Below, one piece after another: positions 1 to 6,822 of a DNA stretch of 18,928 nucleotides. The stretch lies in NCBI GenBank assembly GCA_003451715.1, contig DMJN01000169.1, positions 1-18,928 on the forward strand, in the 5' to 3' direction. This stretch comes from Gammaproteobacteria bacterium. GTDB lineage: Bacteria; Pseudomonadota; Gammaproteobacteria; Pseudomonadales; Pseudohongiellaceae. Each line of letters opens with the position of its first letter. The first letter of the stretch is position 1. The notes beneath the pieces are model-generated. The model worked only from the letters and a program-made list of their open reading frames with translations, was not told where the DNA came from and did no database searches. Position numbers and translations under genes: made by a program.

Positions 1-140
1 TCTGGAATTGATGAATTCTCACCCTGCGACACCTCCAGCGTTACATTCAAATCCAGCAGAAAATAAGATAGCGCCGAAACCCCGAGCAAGCATACGAGTG
101 ATAAGGATAAGAGTAATCGAAACTTGATATCAGGTTTCAT
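1..140 (-). CDS. N-terminal part of an exported or membrane-anchored protein (runs off left edge)
   Basis: A minus-strand reading frame begins with ATG at 138-140 and stays open to the window edge (46 full codons). A very strong purine-rich ribosome binding site (GGGGAGGGGG) lies just upstream of the ATG, at about 143-152. The first residues MKPDIKFR are followed by a hydrophobic segment of about 22 residues (residues 9-30), then a polar stretch beginning DLNVTLEV. This is what a signal anchor or uncleaved N-terminal transmembrane helix looks like. Sensor proteins (chemoreceptors, kinases, diguanylate cyclases) often start this way, but the visible part has no family-specific motif, so no function is assigned. 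It is divergent from the DUF748 gene. Confidence 0.7.
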   Translation of the reverse strand, partial: MKPDIKFRLLLSLSLVCLLGVSALSYFLLDLNVTLEVSQGENSSIP

Positions 141-528
141 GCCCCCTCCCCGGCAATAAGTTTAAGCTGGCCCGAAACTGTAATAATCTACACAAAGTCA
201 GACTAAAAACAAATGAATTAGTAGCCAAATATATAGGGGGACGTGGTGAAATTTCCATGAGCTTGATCAATTCTATAGCACACCTGGATTTCACCATTTT
301 AACCTATTGATTTAAAAAAGGAATTGGTCACGCTATCTACTGGAAATCCTCCACAGTGGTCCGAGCCCGACGCACACCTGTTCTACATAAAATTGTGATC
401 CACGTATAAATCCAAATGAAAATGAAGAGTAGTTTGAGTAATCGCAATAAGATGTGGAATTGGGCTAAGAGCAGATAGATTTTATTGTTCCTCTGAGTAA
501 AATTACTGCACTACACTTGAGGTTATAA
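141..528. other. Divergent intergenic region
   Basis: This 388-bp gap separates the minus-strand partial gene from the plus-strand DUF748 gene, so it should hold promoters for both. I see no convincing sigma-70 hexamer pair. It contains the left copy of a 46-bp imperfect direct repeat (306-351). The DUF748 gene has a TGAGG ribosome binding site at 518-522. No further coding frame was recognised. Confidence 0.6.
306..351 (+). repeat. Left copy of a 46-bp imperfect direct repeat flanking the DUF748 gene
   Basis: Aligned by eye without gaps to 3615-3660, this copy matches at 40 of 46 positions, in the same orientation. Shared blocks include ATTGATTTAAAA, GGTCACGC and ATCTACTG. The similarity fades outside these limits. 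The two copies lie on either side of the DUF748 gene, about 3.3 kb apart. The origin is unknown: it could be a dispersed short repeat, the footprint of a past duplication, or a shared regulatory element. Confidence 0.7.
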
Positions 529-3513
529 ATGACATCTGATGTATCGTTTCTGAACAAATATCGCCGGTTGCTTGCGTGGACAGGCGGTATCCTCGTAACT
601 TATGCTCTATTGGGTTTCCTGTTCCTGCCCTGGTTTGCCGAGCGACAACTGGTCAAGATCCTTGGCGAAAGGCTGAACCTACAGACTCGGGTGGAGGCTG
701 TCTATTTCAATCCATTCAGTTTCTTTTTTGAACTTGAAGGGTTGGATATTGCCGACGTTGATAATACTGCACTGGTGCAATTGGAGAACATTCACGCCAA
801 TTTCCAGGCAAGTCAGCTAGCCTTTCTGAAATTTCAATTTGAAGAGCTTTCCATAAGCGGTGTGGATTTCCATTTCTACCGCGATTCCGAAACCGGCAAC
901 AATCTTTCCAGGCTGCTCCAGCGCTGGGATGAAACGGCGGAGCCAGATCCGGAAGCACAGACTTCTCAGAGTGACGAGTCAGGAGAGTTAATTCCCCTGG
1001 AAGTCATCAGCCTTGATATTGCAAACGTAAATCTACATGTAGTGGATGAAGTTCCTGCCACCGCATTCGCCACCACTTTGACTCTGGCGGAGGCGAGCAT
1101 CAACAATCTATCTACCCTGGAAGGCGAGCTAGGCAACAATTCCATTGCTATCGGACTTGAGCAGAATGCCCGCATTGACTGGGCAGGCGACTTCTCACTC
1201 AATCCAATGGCATTCACCGGGACGTTAGCGTTACAAGGATTAAGCCTCAACGTGGTTTCCCGTTACCTTCAAGACAGTGTCCCCTTCACCATCGAAGATG
1301 GGCGTATGGGATTGGCACTGGCTTACCAGGTCGATCTCTCTGTGGAACCAATTGACGTTAGTGTAGACGACATAGCCCTGGACTTGACCAATCTGCAGGT
1401 AATACAAAGTGGTCAAAGCCAGCCTTTTTTGCTTGCCAACTCCCTGAATGTCACCAATGGTCAACTGCACATTCCAGACAATCGAGTCACTTTCGAGGAC
1501 GTTATTCTCAGGGAGTTTGATATTTCCCTGATTCGCAACAGTGAAGGTGAGATGAACTTACAGTCAATGGTCTCAGAGTTCATAGGTGATACTGACGACC
1601 TCCCCCCGGCAAACTCTGATGAACCATCAAACACAGATCAGCCCTGGTTAATTGCACTTGAAACCTTCACCGTCGACAATGGCAGCCTGTCATTCACCGA
1701 CGCATCTCTTGCACAGCCGGTTTCTCTTTCCACTAGCCTCGATACCACCGTAACCGACATAGACAATCAAGCTGACTCGCAGTTTCCCTTCAGTTCCACT
1801 CTGAACCTGGAATCCGGTGGAGACATCGGGTTACAGGGAAACTTGCAGATCCTGCCGGCAATTGATTTTAACGCTAGTTTGTCCGTGAACAATATCACCC
1901 TAACTCCCGTTCAGGCATACCTGAACGAGGTCGCATTCATAGAGCTGCAGAGTAGCTCTGTTAGCCTTGATGCTGAATTAGTTGTAAACACAAATGAGCC
2001 ATTCGCTTATCAGGGCAATTTTGTTTTACAAGATATTGACGTAGAAGATCAACGGCAAGATGAAACCATGGTGACCATGAATCAGATGTCCATAAACGCT
2101 CTAAGCTTCTCAACGGCCAATAATAGCCTAGACATTTCCGAAATCCTGTTTGATTTGCCGTTTGCAAGAGTCGTGGTTAACGAAGATGGAACAACCAATA
2201 TCGCACGCAGCATAAAACCATCGTCTACCTCGGCAACAAATCCACCAGACAGCAACACGGACGGAGATATCAATGAAGCACTGGAGATAACCGTGGGCAG
2301 AGTGCGGGTGGAAAGTGCCAGATCGAACTTTACTGATAAGAGCGTGCCCCTGATATTCGACACCAATATTCAAGAATTATCGGGCTCGGCGGAAAGCTTT
2401 GGTACCAACTCAACCCAGGCTATGGAAATCAGCCTTGAAGGGCAAGTAGATGAATTCGGCCTGGTCCAAATCGATAGCAGCCTTAATCCCTTCGACATAA
2501 CTGAACAGAGCAAGTTAGATCTCAATTTCAGAAATCTCGACATGCCAGCTATATCACCCTACGCAATCAAATTTGCCGCCAGAGAAATCGCTAATGGTCG
2601 TGTGGATGTAGGTCTTTCTTACAGCATTAATGACGGCGAACTGGAAGCTAACAATCAAGTAGTTCTCCGAGACCTGACCCTGGGTGAAAGAATAGAGCAC
2701 CCCGGTGCCATGGACCTGCCTCTGGACCTGGCAACGGCACTACTCAAGGATGCCAACGGGATAATCGATCTGGAAGTACCGATCAGTGGCAATGTGAACG
2801 ATCCGGAATTCAGTATCGGCCCTGTGATCAGACAGGCCATAACCAACAGCCTGACCAATATTGTCACAGCCCCATTCCGACTACTGGGCAATCTCCTTGG
2901 TGGAGAAGGTGCTGACCTGGATAGCATTAAATTTCTGCCGGGGCGATCCGACATCGCTCCGCCTGAACAACAGGTTCTACAACAATTGCAGCAGGCCTTG
3001 CTGCAACGCCCGCAACTGACCCTGGAAATCCCTCCCGTCAGCAGCGATGCTGACATCCTGGCCCTGCAAACAGCCGCTGTGGATAGTCGGATAGAAAGCC
3101 TGGAGGAACAGTCTGCGGATAGTCAGGTAATCCTTATTGATCCGCGGCTCAGGGCCATTGAGTCACTCTATACACAAGCAGCCTTAGTGCCCGACCTGGG
3201 AGAAATCAGGCTTCTCCATAGCGTCGCTTCAGAAACCATTGATCCTGATAGCCAACAAAGTGTCACTACTTACGAGCTAGACAGCCTCGCGTACAGCGGC
3301 GAACTGCGTGACCGTCTGATTGACGCAGAAACCGTCGCCGAATCAGAGCTGGCAGGCTTGGCCAGGCAACGGATGCAGGCTGTAGTAGACGCCGTGATGT
3401 CCAGCGGTGAAATCGGGCGGGAGCGATTAAAGGGAGCCGAATCACAGACCAGTGAACTGGATGAAGATGGCTGGCTGGCTATGGAATTCAGCCTGGGATC
3501 AGGGATCGAATAA
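529..3513 (+). CDS. DUF748 / AsmA-like envelope protein
   Basis: This 994-residue protein has a short cytoplasmic start, one transmembrane helix at about residues 14-35 (ending in FLPWFAERQL), and a long periplasmic part. The early motif ERLNLQTRVEAVYFNPFSF and the 'L..L.I.GVDF' repeats are typical of DUF748/AsmA-type proteins, whose beta-rich repeats are related to lipid-transfer and outer-membrane biogenesis factors. Near residues 800-835 there is an OmpA-like segment (LPGRSDIAPPEQQVLQQL followed by QRPQLTLEI), as found near the C terminus of other DUF748 proteins. The length is in the usual range of about 1000-1200. The start is supported by TGAGG six bases upstream. The substrate is unknown; a role in lipid or envelope homeostasis is inferred from the family only. 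The gene is flanked by direct repeats and seems monocistronic. Confidence 0.85.
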   Translation: MTSDVSFLNKYRRLLAWTGGILVTYALLGFLFLPWFAERQLVKILGERLNLQTRVEAVYFNPFSFFFELEGLDIADVDNTALVQLENIHANFQASQLAFLKFQFEELSISGVDFHFYRDSETGNNLSRLLQRWDETAEPDPEAQTSQSDESGELIPLEVISLDIANVNLHVVDEVPATAFATTLTLAEASINNLSTLEGELGNNSIAIGLEQNARIDWAGDFSLNPMAFTGTLALQGLSLNVVSRYLQDSVPFTIEDGRMGLALAYQVDLSVEPIDVSVDDIALDLTNLQVIQSGQSQPFLLANSLNVTNGQLHIPDNRVTFEDVILREFDISLIRNSEGEMNLQSMVSEFIGDTDDLPPANSDEPSNTDQPWLIALETFTVDNGSLSFTDASLAQPVSLSTSLDTTVTDIDNQADSQFPFSSTLNLESGGDIGLQGNLQILPAIDFNASLSVNNITLTPVQAYLNEVAFIELQSSSVSLDAELVVNTNEPFAYQGNFVLQDIDVEDQRQDETMVTMNQMSINALSFSTANNSLDISEILFDLPFARVVVNEDGTTNIARSIKPSSTSATNPPDSNTDGDINEALEITVGRVRVESARSNFTDKSVPLIFDTNIQELSGSAESFGTNSTQAMEISLEGQVDEFGLVQIDSSLNPFDITEQSKLDLNFRNLDMPAISPYAIKFAAREIANGRVDVGLSYSINDGELEANNQVVLRDLTLGERIEHPGAMDLPLDLATALLKDANGIIDLEVPISGNVNDPEFSIGPVIRQAITNSLTNIVTAPFRLLGNLLGGEGADLDSIKFLPGRSDIAPPEQQVLQQLQQALLQRPQLTLEIPPVSSDADILALQTAAVDSRIESLEEQSADSQVILIDPRLRAIESLYTQAALVPDLGEIRLLHSVASETIDPDSQQSVTTYELDSLAYSGELRDRLIDAETVAESELAGLARQRMQAVVDAVMSSGEIGRERLKGAESQTSELDEDGWLAMEFSLGSGIE

Positions 3514-3535
3514 TTGTTCTGGTTAGAGAATTAAC

Positions 3536-3560
3536 GGGGACAGATCAATATTTAGAGAGG
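3536..3560 (+). repeat. Possible half REP-like motif
   Basis: A GGGGACAGATCAATATTTA string lies 23 bp after the DUF748 stop codon. It resembles the GGGGTC-type arm of the inverted repeat at 5282-5364 (shared GGGG-C-GA core, then an AT-rich tail), but no complementary arm is nearby. It may be a decayed half of a REP-type element. The resemblance is short and could be chance. Confidence 0.3.
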
Positions 3561-3614
3561 ATTAAGCGTAATTAGATCGATTCCCATAACAGTCTGATTT
3601 TGCATTCACATCTC

Positions 3615-3660
3615 ATTGATTTAAAAGAGGAATCGGTCACGCGATCTACTGACATTCCTC
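3615..3660 (+). repeat. Right copy of the 46-bp imperfect direct repeat
   Basis: This is the partner of 306-351, with 40 of 46 bases identical and the same orientation. It lies about 100 bp downstream of the DUF748 stop codon, in sequence that otherwise appears non-coding. A small dyad, CAATCG-N5-CGATTG, follows at 3704-3720. Confidence 0.7.
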
Positions 3661-3783
3661 GGCGAGGGTTCGATATCAAGCTTGCACTTTTCAATTTTCG
3701 CAACAATCGTTGATCGATTGTGATACTCCAACTATCGTCTGCAAGGCTCCGTTTCTTATCTGTCCTTCTCTCGACCACACATT

Positions 3784-4020
3784 TCACACTATTAGCTTGT
3801 TGAGTTCTGAGAGCCCCTGAGCCTCAAATTGTTGTAGATCGTTGGTTAATTGGTCGGTACCCAAGAAGTGCACTAATACTCCCAATATGTACAATTCTCG
3901 CTGCTCATCGAGGTCATTGTTGCCTGGTTCAGGCATAAATTTGGCATCATAGCTGAATTTTCTTGGTTCTTTGTTGGATTTAAGGGAGCGAAGGGTTTTA
4001 ATGCCCCCATTGAATTGATC
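3784..4020 (-). pseudogene. Unidentified coding remnant
   Basis: A minus-strand frame of 78 codons is open from an upstream stop (4021-4023) to a TGA at 3784-3786. Its composition is protein-like, with charged and hydrophobic alternation in LYILGVLVHFLGTDQL and QQFEAQGLSELNKLIV. The only in-frame ATG (3934-3936) would give 50 residues and has no ribosome binding site, so the stretch is more likely the C-terminal remnant of a lost gene than an intact small gene. It abuts the UspE-like remnant on the other strand, as expected in a decayed patchwork. I do not recognise the family. Confidence 0.4.
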
Positions 4021-4065
4021 TTAGTCAAGTTATCCATAGCAATACAATCTAGAATTATCACATAA

Positions 4066-4413
4066 CTTGGCACATTCAAGGAGAAACCGGATTCCAAGGC
4101 TGGAGTAGACCCATCCAATGCTCATACAGTCGAGGGGCAACCAGAAAAAGTTCTTCCTGAAATTGCTGAACAAGTTGAGGCAGACTTTGTTATTGTTAGA
4201 ACAGCAGCAAGAGATGGAATCAAGGCTGCGGTAATTGGCAATACAGTTGGAAAAATATTGGATGTGATTACTACCAATATCCTTGCCGTTAATGTTAGTT
4301 ATTCGGCTTTTTCTGAAGAGCCAGAACACAAAATAGTAGGCCGGAACCAATTATTCCCAACCCGAGGGGACCTTTTACCGGCTTGCCAATCAGAACAACC
4401 CAGAGGGTACTGA
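4066..4413 (+). pseudogene. UspE-like universal stress protein remnant (C-terminal part)
   Basis: The frame is open for 115 codons from a stop at 4063-4065 to a TGA at 4411-4413, with no plausible start codon. The segment EGQPEKVLPEIAEQVEADFV followed by RDGIKAAVIGNT and a later ILAV closely matches the end of the second Usp domain of UspE-type proteins (LPEVAE..., GRTGISAAFLGNTAEQVI, LLVIKP). The first glycine of the nucleotide-binding motif is lost: the remnant reads RTAARDG where the family has GTVGRTG. The N-terminal three quarters of a normal protein of about 300 residues are missing. After the Usp strand the frame runs on into unrelated sequence. This is a clear decayed fragment; when intact, UspE acts in stress survival. 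Confidence 0.75.
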
Positions 4414-4497
4414 AAATATTGATCCGGGGTTGTTAGTGATAAAAGCCATCGGACTTTTAACAATTCAGACTCTTATGACATAAGTGAGGATAGAGTC

Positions 4498-5229
4498 ATG
4501 GTAAAAAAAGTAGTAAAAGCTAAAAAGGCTGTAAAAGCCAAGAAAACAGTGAAAGCGAAAAAAGCTGTAACAGCCAAAAAAACAGTAAAAGCCAAAAAAG
4601 CGGTACCAGCCAAAAAAGCTGTAATGGCAAGGAAAGCTGAAAAGGTAACAACGGCGACAAAACCAGAAGTAAAAGCTAAAGCAGAGATAGTGGGAAAAAG
4701 GGCTGAATCGGCTCTCGCTGATTTCGCAACGAAGTTTGAACAATTAAGCGAATGGCAAGTGTCAATCTTCTCCGGTGTGGGCATTATTGTGTTGATGATC
4801 CTTATCGGTCTAGTCGGTGCTAGTGATCCCAGACAAGCTATTGAGCGTAGAGGTGAAGGTCAGCTCTTCTATACCACCATCAAAATCCCAGCCGGAGCAG
4901 AAACACTTTACCTCAGTGGTTCCGGCTCATCAGATGGCAGCATGGGAGGCATGGAAGAACAAACCAGGAACACATTTGCAAACTTCAGGGCTACTCTGGA
5001 AGAACAAGGCTGGTCCATGTCAGACATTGTTCAGGTGAGAGCCTTCGCAGTAGCGGGAGAAGGCGGACAGCTAGATTTCGATGGATTCAATAGGGCCTAT
5101 CGGGAGTTTTTCGGTACCGAAGAGAACCCGATGAAACCGGTACGCTCATTCGTACAAGTCGAAGCCCTGGTGGTTCCAGGCTGGTTGGTAGAAGTCGAAA
5201 TTCGAGCCGCGAGAATGCCTGGAGGCTGA
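4498..5229 (+). CDS. Membrane-anchored RidA-domain protein with histone-H1-like Lys/Ala-rich tail
   Basis: This 243-residue protein has three parts. Residues 1-65 are a run of KAKKAV-type repeats (Lys, Ala, Val, Thr), like bacterial histone-H1-like and AlgP-type tails. Residues 88-108 form one transmembrane helix. Residues 118-240 form a RidA/YjgF-UK114 domain, seen in the segments TRNTFANFRATLEEQG, SDIVQVRAF and PVRSFVQVEALV. R216 in the PVRS motif matches the catalytic arginine of RidA enamine/imine deaminases (Arg105 in E. coli RidA). Stand-alone RidA is about 130 residues and cytosolic. Here the positive-inside rule would put the tail in the cytoplasm and the RidA domain in the periplasm (inference). 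The ATG is preceded by GAGGA at 4486-4490. The tail codes for near-identical AAAGC-type DNA repeats at 4500-4625, prone to slippage. Activity and ligand are unknown. Confidence 0.8.
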   Translation: MVKKVVKAKKAVKAKKTVKAKKAVTAKKTVKAKKAVPAKKAVMARKAEKVTTATKPEVKAKAEIVGKRAESALADFATKFEQLSEWQVSIFSGVGIIVLMILIGLVGASDPRQAIERRGEGQLFYTTIKIPAGAETLYLSGSGSSDGSMGGMEEQTRNTFANFRATLEEQGWSMSDIVQVRAFAVAGEGGQLDFDGFNRAYREFFGTEENPMKPVRSFVQVEALVVPGWLVEVEIRAARMPGG

Positions 5230-5281
5230 TTAGGGGCGAGTCCATGCTCGCCTTCAACCACGAACTTTTAAAGCCCAAGCC

Positions 5282-5364
5282 AAAAGGGGTCGGAGGGACT
5301 AAATTTTGATCCCTCCGACCCCTTTTGCGGAACTGATCAAAATTTAGTCCCTCCGACCCCTTTT
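5282..5364. repeat. Perfect 30-bp inverted repeat, REP-like, with a nested third arm
   Basis: The left arm 5282-5311 and the right arm 5335-5364 are exact reverse complements over 30 bp, separated by a 23-bp loop. The loop begins with a further copy of the arm end: 5311-5326 is identical to 5349-5364 (CCCTCCGACCCCTTTT). The left arm can therefore pair with either the near or the far partner, giving two alternative hairpins. GGGGTC-rich arms of this kind are, from memory, common near REP-associated tyrosine transposases (RAYT) in gammaproteobacteria; no such gene is in the window. The element lies between the convergent RidA-fusion and hydrolase genes, and its last base is the first base of the hydrolase stop triplet. 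It probably also acts as a two-way transcription terminator. Confidence 0.85.
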
Positions 5365-6368
5365 CAGGGTTCAAGAAACCTGATCAACTCAGTACTGACT
5401 ATATCGGGCACCTCCTCGTGGGGATTGTGTCCTATGCCTGGAATGAGAAAGACTTCCCCATTTGGGAAGGTATCCGCGGCATGTCGTGCTTCTTCCGCAA
5501 AAGTTGGATAGTCCTCTGCGCCACCGAGAATCAGCGTCTTAGTCTGGATATGTTGCCAGTCGTTGACTACCGTATCCATCCCCCGCATATGGCCGGTCAG
5601 TCGGCTGACATAGGCCATACGCGGCCAATCTCCACTCAGCCGCTGACCATAGCGGATGCGCATATGCTCCAGGAACTCCGGCTGCCAGGCACCATAGTTA
5701 TCGGATGCCCACCGGAGCAAGCTGGAATAGACAGCTTTCATATCCGGGTTCGCATTGACTTCTCCGGTCAACGGCCGAAATCCTCTACCGGCACGTCGGT
5801 CTGTCAGGCCCACCTGATTCACGGTAACCAGATGGGTTATTCGCTCCGGATACAGAAAAGCGAAGCGTGTAACCATCTGCCCGCCTATAGAGTGACCCAC
5901 AAGGGCGGCTTGATCGATCTCCAAATGATCCATCAAACGCGCGGTATTGGAAGCCCACAAATTGATGCTGTAAGGGATTATGGGCTTGGAGGATTTTCCC
6001 CAACCGAGACGATCCTTCACCAGTACCCGGTAGCCCTCTTGAGTTAATGCCTTTATTTGTTCACTCCAGTACCAGCCGTAATACAGGCCTCCATGGTGAA
6101 AGATGACAGTTTGCCCGTTTGCCGGTCCTGCCGGAGCAACGTCCATATAGGCGATACGCACCTCTTCACCGTAGATACTGAAATTCATGTACTCCACCGG
6201 GTAAGGGTATTCAAATTCCTCCAAATTGATGGAGACCGGACCCCAATCAGCAGGTGGCGAGGACGGAGGGGCTGACTGAGCAGATACCACTGCCGCGAAT
6301 GAAATGGTGAAAAGTGATAACAATATTCCCCAGGCAAGAGTGCCAGACGAGCAACGAGAATTCCTCAT
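5364..6368 (-). CDS. Exported alpha/beta hydrolase
   Basis: The start is taken at ATG 6366-6368 because TACGGAGGAATC lies directly upstream and the product then begins with a signal peptide (hydrophobic core at residues 12-28, likely cleavage after VVSA, about residue 30). A longer frame to 6488 has no such support. The product is 334 residues. Alpha/beta hydrolase marks are the oxyanion-hole HHGG (91-94), the DRLGWGKS loop (119-126), the nucleophile elbow GHSIGG with Ser160, the acid Asp286 in GGAEDYP, and His314 in GIGHNPHEE. The triad is complete, so an active periplasmic esterase, lipase or related hydrolase is expected. The substrate cannot be read from the sequence. The gene is divergent from the kinase-cyclase across a dyad-rich region, and it ends in the REP-like repeat. 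Confidence 0.85.
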   Translation of the reverse strand: MRNSRCSSGTLAWGILLSLFTISFAAVVSAQSAPPSSPPADWGPVSINLEEFEYPYPVEYMNFSIYGEEVRIAYMDVAPAGPANGQTVIFHHGGLYYGWYWSEQIKALTQEGYRVLVKDRLGWGKSSKPIIPYSINLWASNTARLMDHLEIDQAALVGHSIGGQMVTRFAFLYPERITHLVTVNQVGLTDRRAGRGFRPLTGEVNANPDMKAVYSSLLRWASDNYGAWQPEFLEHMRIRYGQRLSGDWPRMAYVSRLTGHMRGMDTVVNDWQHIQTKTLILGGAEDYPTFAEEARHAADTFPNGEVFLIPGIGHNPHEEVPDIVSTELIRFLEP

Positions 6369-6501
6369 GATTCCTCCGTATTCGAATAAGCTTTTTCGAA
6401 GCTGTGGTGACCAGGAAAGTGACGATAATATATTTTCAGCAATTGGGGTAGCAAATGAGGTCTGAATAACAACAACATTTCCCTTCACTCCGAAGTCATC
6501 A

Positions 6502-6519
6502 ACTCGTTAAGTAACGAGT
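6502..6519. promoter_or_regulatory. Perfect palindrome, candidate operator for the hydrolase gene
   Basis: ACTCGTTA and TAACGAGT are exact reverse complements separated by AG. This is the size and form of a dimeric repressor site (TetR- or GntR-like). It is 134 bp upstream of the hydrolase ATG and over 300 bp from the kinase gene. The binding protein is unknown. Confidence 0.45.
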
Positions 6520-6587
6520 GCCCCTACCTACTTGCTTGATAACGCTCTATTGCCTGGAGTTCTGTTGAAATTGGCGCTATGACGATG

Positions 6588-6605
6588 CCGGTTAGATTGA
6601 ACCGG
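6588..6605. promoter_or_regulatory. Small dyad CCGGTT-N6-AACCGG
   Basis: Two 6-bp arms are perfect reverse complements with a 6-bp spacer, lying between the other dyads of this divergent region. It is short enough to arise by chance and no function is implied. Confidence 0.25.
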
Positions 6606-6702
6606 TGATACGGCTCAGCTGATCTACTCCAGTGGGTCTCAGCCAGACTGAGTTGCCAATATCATCGGATTCCTTACCGTAAAAGAAGCTTGCGCACTGA
6701 CA

Positions 6703-6718
6703 ATTACCAAATGGTAAT
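6703..6718. promoter_or_regulatory. First of two identical 16-bp operator-like palindromes
   Basis: The site is ATTACC-AAAT-GGTAAT, with perfect 6-bp arms. With flanks, 19 bp (6701-6719, CA before and G after) are repeated exactly at 6743-6761. It lies about 105 bp upstream of the kinase-cyclase ATG. Confidence 0.65.
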
Positions 6719-6744
6719 GGGTGTTCCCCTAGAAACTACCAGCA

Positions 6745-6760
6745 ATTACCAAATGGTAAT
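6745..6760. promoter_or_regulatory. Second of two identical 16-bp operator-like palindromes
   Basis: This site is identical to 6703-6718 and starts 42 bp after it, four turns of B-DNA, so both sites face the same side of the helix. It ends 62 bp before the kinase-cyclase ATG, which suits control of that gene. The bound regulator is unknown. Confidence 0.65.
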
Positions 6761-6822
6761 GTGTAATTCACTTCATTTTACAGTCCAATTCAAAACATTG
6801 ACTTACCCATGGAGAGAGGACC

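Larger units (their letters stand above)
6369..6822. other. Dyad-rich divergent regulatory region
   Basis: This 454-bp gap lies between the hydrolase (minus) and the kinase-cyclase (plus). It holds an 18-bp palindrome at 6502-6519, a CCGGTT-N6-AACCGG dyad at 6588-6605, and two identical ATTACC-N4-GGTAAT palindromes at 6703-6718 and 6745-6760. The kinase gene has AGAGAGGA just before its ATG. No convincing gene was seen here, and I could not place a promoter with confidence. Confidence 0.65.

Noticed and set aside
3572..3787. 71-codon minus-strand frame
   Set aside because: It runs through the right copy of the direct repeat, has no family features, and its composition looks random.
4465..4784. 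Minus-strand frames rich in Phe/Tyr or Ala/Phe
   Set aside because: They are the antisense of the lysine-rich repeat tract of the RidA fusion gene; the skewed composition comes from that repeat.
6369..6488. N-terminal extension of the hydrolase frame
   Set aside because: The internal ATG at 6366-6368 has a strong ribosome binding site and directly begins a signal peptide; the extension would bury that signal.
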